A stretch of DNA of 8,984 bases from an uncultured Gammaproteobacteria bacterium (lineage in GTDB: Bacteria > Pseudomonadota > Gammaproteobacteria > Chromatiales > Chromatiaceae): positions 1-8,984 of the forward strand of contig CALAZS010000199.1 of the NCBI GenBank assembly GCA_937926265.1. The letters are read 5' to 3'. Within the stretch, counting starts at the first letter, position 1; the number at the start of each line of letters is the position of its first letter. Position numbers and translations under genes: made by a program. Below the pieces are notes generated by a model. It did no database searches, was not told the DNA's origin, and saw only the letters and a list, made by a program, of their open reading frames with translations. Below, piece after piece: positions 6,736 to 8,984 of this stretch.

Positions 6736-7134
6736 TTAACAGCTTAGATGTGAGCGAATAGCCCTGCTGAGTTTTTTGTCACAGACAAAATCATCCAGTT
6801 TTTCGATTTTCACCAGCTTGCGACGTCTCTGTTTTTTTTCAGGCCAATTCTTGAACTGTTTGTTAACTTTGATCAGGTAGAGCTTGGTTTTTCTTTTTTT
6901 ACGTCCACTCGGACTGACCACATTCATCGATTTGCAGAAGGATTTATCCAGGCGACCCTCTACCCCGGCCTCTTCATAAGCCTCCAGCAGCGCGACTTCC
7001 TTATCCGTCAGGTGCTTCTCATGTTTGCCGGTAGGAATGATCCACTTGCATTTATAGCGGCTGGTAACCAGGTATACCCTGCATTTTTTATCTTTCTTTA
7101 TAACTGGAATTACTGCAATGCGCTTCTGCGACAT
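6736..7134 (-). CDS. small, very basic Nudix-like protein (diphosphoinositol-polyphosphate hydrolase type)
   Basis: This 132-residue protein keeps the overall Nudix pattern. A strand-rich start leads through KWIIPTGKHEK (30-40) to a Nudix box at 36-58: G36, L42, L50, E51, A52, E54, E55, G57, V58. The metal-binding glutamates (E51, E54, E55) remain, but the first Glu and the Arg of the GX5EX7REUXEEXGU signature are both leucine. The WxxPTG entry resembles bacterial relatives of diphosphoinositol-polyphosphate and diadenosine-polyphosphate hydrolases, where the box is often relaxed. Family members cleave nucleoside or inositol diphosphates, and some cleave polyphosphate. The protein has 26 Lys and 11 Arg, with a basic patch KKQRRRK at 100-106, suggesting a polyanion substrate or partner. 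It starts at ATG, with GGAAG six bases upstream, 21 bp after the ParA stop, so it is likely the last gene of the CHAD-ParA operon. Activity is not assured. Confidence 0.75.
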   Translation of the reverse strand: MSQKRIAVIPVIKKDKKCRVYLVTSRYKCKWIIPTGKHEKHLTDKEVALLEAYEEAGVEGRLDKSFCKSMNVVSPSGRKKRKTKLYLIKVNKQFKNWPEKKQRRRKLVKIEKLDDFVCDKKLSRAIRSHLSC

Positions 7135-7155
7135 AAACTACTTCCATTTTAGTGA

Positions 7156-7905
7156 TCAGGTTTTTTTAATTTTCTTCTCCATTTCCTGCCAGAGTGCTAT
7201 GTAAGCCTGGTTGGCTGGTCGATGCTTGGCAAACACGGCTACCGGTGAACGATATTCTCCCATGTTTTCAATATCGGCGGAAAATGGAATGCGTGTTTTC
7301 AAAAATCTAGAATAACGGTTGGACATCGATTTCATCAAGGTTTTATGCATTGATTTTTGTGCCTGAACCATGGTGAAAAACGGCACAATGCGTTTCCTGG
7401 GAAAATCATGTTTTTTAAAGAACTCCAGCAGTTGATCATAGGTTCTCTCTGACAGCGTCGTTGGAATCACCGGCACAAAAATAACATCCGAAGCAGTAAA
7501 CACGGCTTCTGACAGGTAACTTAATGTCGGTGGACAATCGAGGATAATCAGGTCGTATTCTTTTGAGAGTTTTTCAAAGGTTTTACTTAAACGGTTGTTA
7601 CTTTTTTTAATCTGACCCAGCAGGTTATCGAAATGCCTGAAACTTAGATGAGCAGGCACGATATCCAGGTTTTCATAATCACTTGCCTTGATATGTTTTA
7701 TCAAACTCTGAGAAGCGTTAATCAAGCGCTTGCCACGTTGTTTTTTCGATGGTTTAACACGGAAATAAAACGAGGATGCGCCTTGCGGATCAAGATCGAT
7801 CAATAACGTCCGGTAACCACCATGGGCTGCCATGAAAGCCATGTTGACCGACGTCGCTGTTTTACCCACACCACCTTTAATACTGTAACAGGACACTACT
7901 TTCAT
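7156..7905 (-). CDS. ParA-type ATPase linked to a CHAD-domain gene
   Basis: The 249-residue protein has the deviant Walker A KGGVGKTA (10-17) with signature Lys10, Walker A' DLDPQG (37-42) and Walker B LIILDCPP (119-126). These fit a ParA/Soj-like ATPase that dimerises with ATP, binds the nucleoid and is released by a partner that stimulates hydrolysis. It has no N-terminal helix-turn-helix extension. An insert rich in Lys and Arg (51-60) and a basic C-terminus (KKIKKT) could help DNA or polyanion binding. No ParB gene or parS site is visible. Its ATG overlaps the TGA of the upstream CHAD gene in an ATGA arrangement, with AGGAG eight bases before the start, implying translational coupling. 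The simplest reading is that the CHAD protein, or the granule it coats, is the cargo or adaptor. That is inference; the ATPase assignment itself is firm. Confidence 0.93.
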   Translation of the reverse strand: MKVVSCYSIKGGVGKTATSVNMAFMAAHGGYRTLLIDLDPQGASSFYFRVKPSKKQRGKRLINASQSLIKHIKASDYENLDIVPAHLSFRHFDNLLGQIKKSNNRLSKTFEKLSKEYDLIILDCPPTLSYLSEAVFTASDVIFVPVIPTTLSERTYDQLLEFFKKHDFPRKRIVPFFTMVQAQKSMHKTLMKSMSNRYSRFLKTRIPFSADIENMGEYRSPVAVFAKHRPANQAYIALWQEMEKKIKKT

Positions 7906-8984
7906 TTACCTGACTCCTGCTTCTGACTGGAAAACATCTCTGCAAATTGTTGCTTGACTGAGTCGTCGTTAAATTCAGCAAATGCTTGCTGTACTTTGGT
8001 TCTTTCAAGTACCTGCTTTTGATGAAGCACGGCTATCAGGCCGTTGATTGCTGCCGAGAGTGCGGATGATTTCTTGTGACTTTTTTCATAATCGGCAAGA
8101 AATTCTTTCTGTACTGAATAATCATTGAAATCACCCAAAATGGTCTGTAGTTTTTTCAATGTTTTGATAAGTGACTTAATCGCTTTCTTAGGAAACAACT
8201 CAGCAAAAAACTCCATCATGTAACGCAGTTTCTTACATTCAATACGCAGTTCATGAATTTCTTCATCAGGTGTTTTATCATCAATTTTGATCCCCAATGA
8301 AACAATACGATGATAGCGTTTGATAATCTTTTTCTTTGCTGCCTCCAATACTGGCTGGCTGGCAAAGCTGTTTTCATATACCGGCTCCTGCTCAAGAATA
8401 GTGAAAACTTCTTTGAACGCCTGGTCATGCCCAGTTGAACTAAATGCAGTGTTGACTGATTTTCTGGCCCGTTCCCGGTCCTGGGCAATCAGCTGAAACA
8501 GCCTGGCAAATCCAGCATCAAAATTTGCTGGCAGCATTTCCGCATAAGTGTCCCGGCCCAGCAGGAAGACATCCATATCCCTGAGCTGATTGGTACAACC
8601 TGCCAGTTGGCCCAGAAGTTCTTTTAAGCGCAAATGCGTATCAACGGGAAAGGCCTTTTTCATCAGGTTGATTAATGAACGGCTTTTACGCAGGCTGACA
8701 CGATACTGATGCAGAAACTCGGTATCTATATCATCAACAACACCCTGCTCATTGTTCCGCGCGACCTTGAGCATCTGTAATGACATCTGGCGTACCGCCA
8801 GTTCAACCGGCTCCTCACCATATATACCGAAATCACTCTTGGTTTCGGCAATTTCCGGACCTATTCCGCAATGTTTCACCATGGCCTGCATCGAAGTTGC
8901 ATCTATCTGCTGAGCCTGAAGCTCTTCAAGTAAGCCAGCTGTCTGCTCAAAATCCTTGTCGTAACCACGCAATGATTTAAGCTC
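7902..8984 (-). CDS. CHAD-domain protein (polyphosphate-binding), 5' end outside the window
   Basis: The reading frame stays open to the window edge at 8984. The first possible start, TTG at 8972-8970, sits inside this open frame and has no convincing ribosome site, so the gene is taken as partial, with at least 360 codons. Numbering from that TTG, a CHAD domain runs from about 56 to 340. Its two halves carry the basic helices that define the family: H88, R91, R95, K96, R98 in the first; H240, R243, K247, K248, R250 in the second. LRDMDV (130-135) and LGDFND (279-284) are further family marks. CHAD domains are alpha-helical and bind inorganic polyphosphate through these Lys and Arg residues; several localise to polyphosphate granules. 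Many carry an N-terminal CYTH triphosphatase domain, and the segment before CHAD leaves room for one off the edge, but none is visible. The stop overlaps the ParA start by 4 bp. Confidence 0.88.
   Translation of the reverse strand, partial: ELKSLRGYDKDFEQTAGLLEELQAQQIDATSMQAMVKHCGIGPEIAETKSDFGIYGEEPVELAVRQMSLQMLKVARNNEQGVVDDIDTEFLHQYRVSLRKSRSLINLMKKAFPVDTHLRLKELLGQLAGCTNQLRDMDVFLLGRDTYAEMLPANFDAGFARLFQLIAQDRERARKSVNTAFSSTGHDQAFKEVFTILEQEPVYENSFASQPVLEAAKKKIIKRYHRIVSLGIKIDDKTPDEEIHELRIECKKLRYMMEFFAELFPKKAIKSLIKTLKKLQTILGDFNDYSVQKEFLADYEKSHKKSSALSAAINGLIAVLHQKQVLERTKVQQAFAEFNDDSVKQQFAEMFSSQKQESGK

Noticed and set aside
6832..6839. Run of eight T (A8 in the Nudix-like mRNA), a possible slippage or programmed frameshift site.
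   Set aside because: The frame is intact through it and encodes lysines in a Lys-rich protein; no alternative product of note is seen.
6839..6850. The 12-mer tcaggccaattc occurs here and at 44-55.
   Set aside because: In 9 kb a few shared 12-mers are expected by chance, and this copy is inside Nudix-like coding sequence.

Overview
The window is a densely packed piece of a bacterial chromosome of moderate GC. It holds eight protein genes with short gaps and no RNA gene, insertion sequence, phage gene or CRISPR array that I can see. The families, the Shine-Dalgarno sites and the gene packing fit a Gammaproteobacterium. This is inference from gene content; the genus cannot be read from the sequence.

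Layout, left to right. Positions 1-62 hold a small 14-bp tandem repeat ending in a hairpin. A ferredoxin-reductase-like flavoprotein (63-1064, minus) and an atypical SDR protein (1120-2001, plus) diverge from an AT-rich gap with overlapping -10-like boxes. A stand-alone ParA/MinD-type ATPase (2022-2666, minus) follows, with a GTG start and a very strong ribosome binding site. Upstream of it on the same strand lies a P2-type cation pump of 922 residues (2795-5563, minus) with an odd repeat-built N-terminus. A diguanylate cyclase (5684-6733, plus) diverges from the pump. Its leader can fold so that the Shine-Dalgarno site is buried, and the same bases resemble a flagellar sigma-28 promoter.

The right end is a minus-strand operon read from the window edge: a CHAD-domain protein (7902-8984, 5' end outside the window), a second ParA-type ATPase (7156-7905, ATGA overlap with the CHAD gene) and a small, very basic Nudix-like protein (6736-7134, 21 bp after the ParA stop).

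The most interesting unit is this CHAD-ParA-Nudix operon. CHAD domains bind inorganic polyphosphate and sit on polyphosphate granules, ParA/MinD ATPases position large cargo on the nucleoid, and some Nudix enzymes cleave polyphosphate or diphosphoinositol phosphates. Together they suggest a module that positions or handles polyphosphate granules. This is a hypothesis from domain knowledge and tight gene linkage, not something the sequence proves. Neither ParA has a ParB partner in the window.
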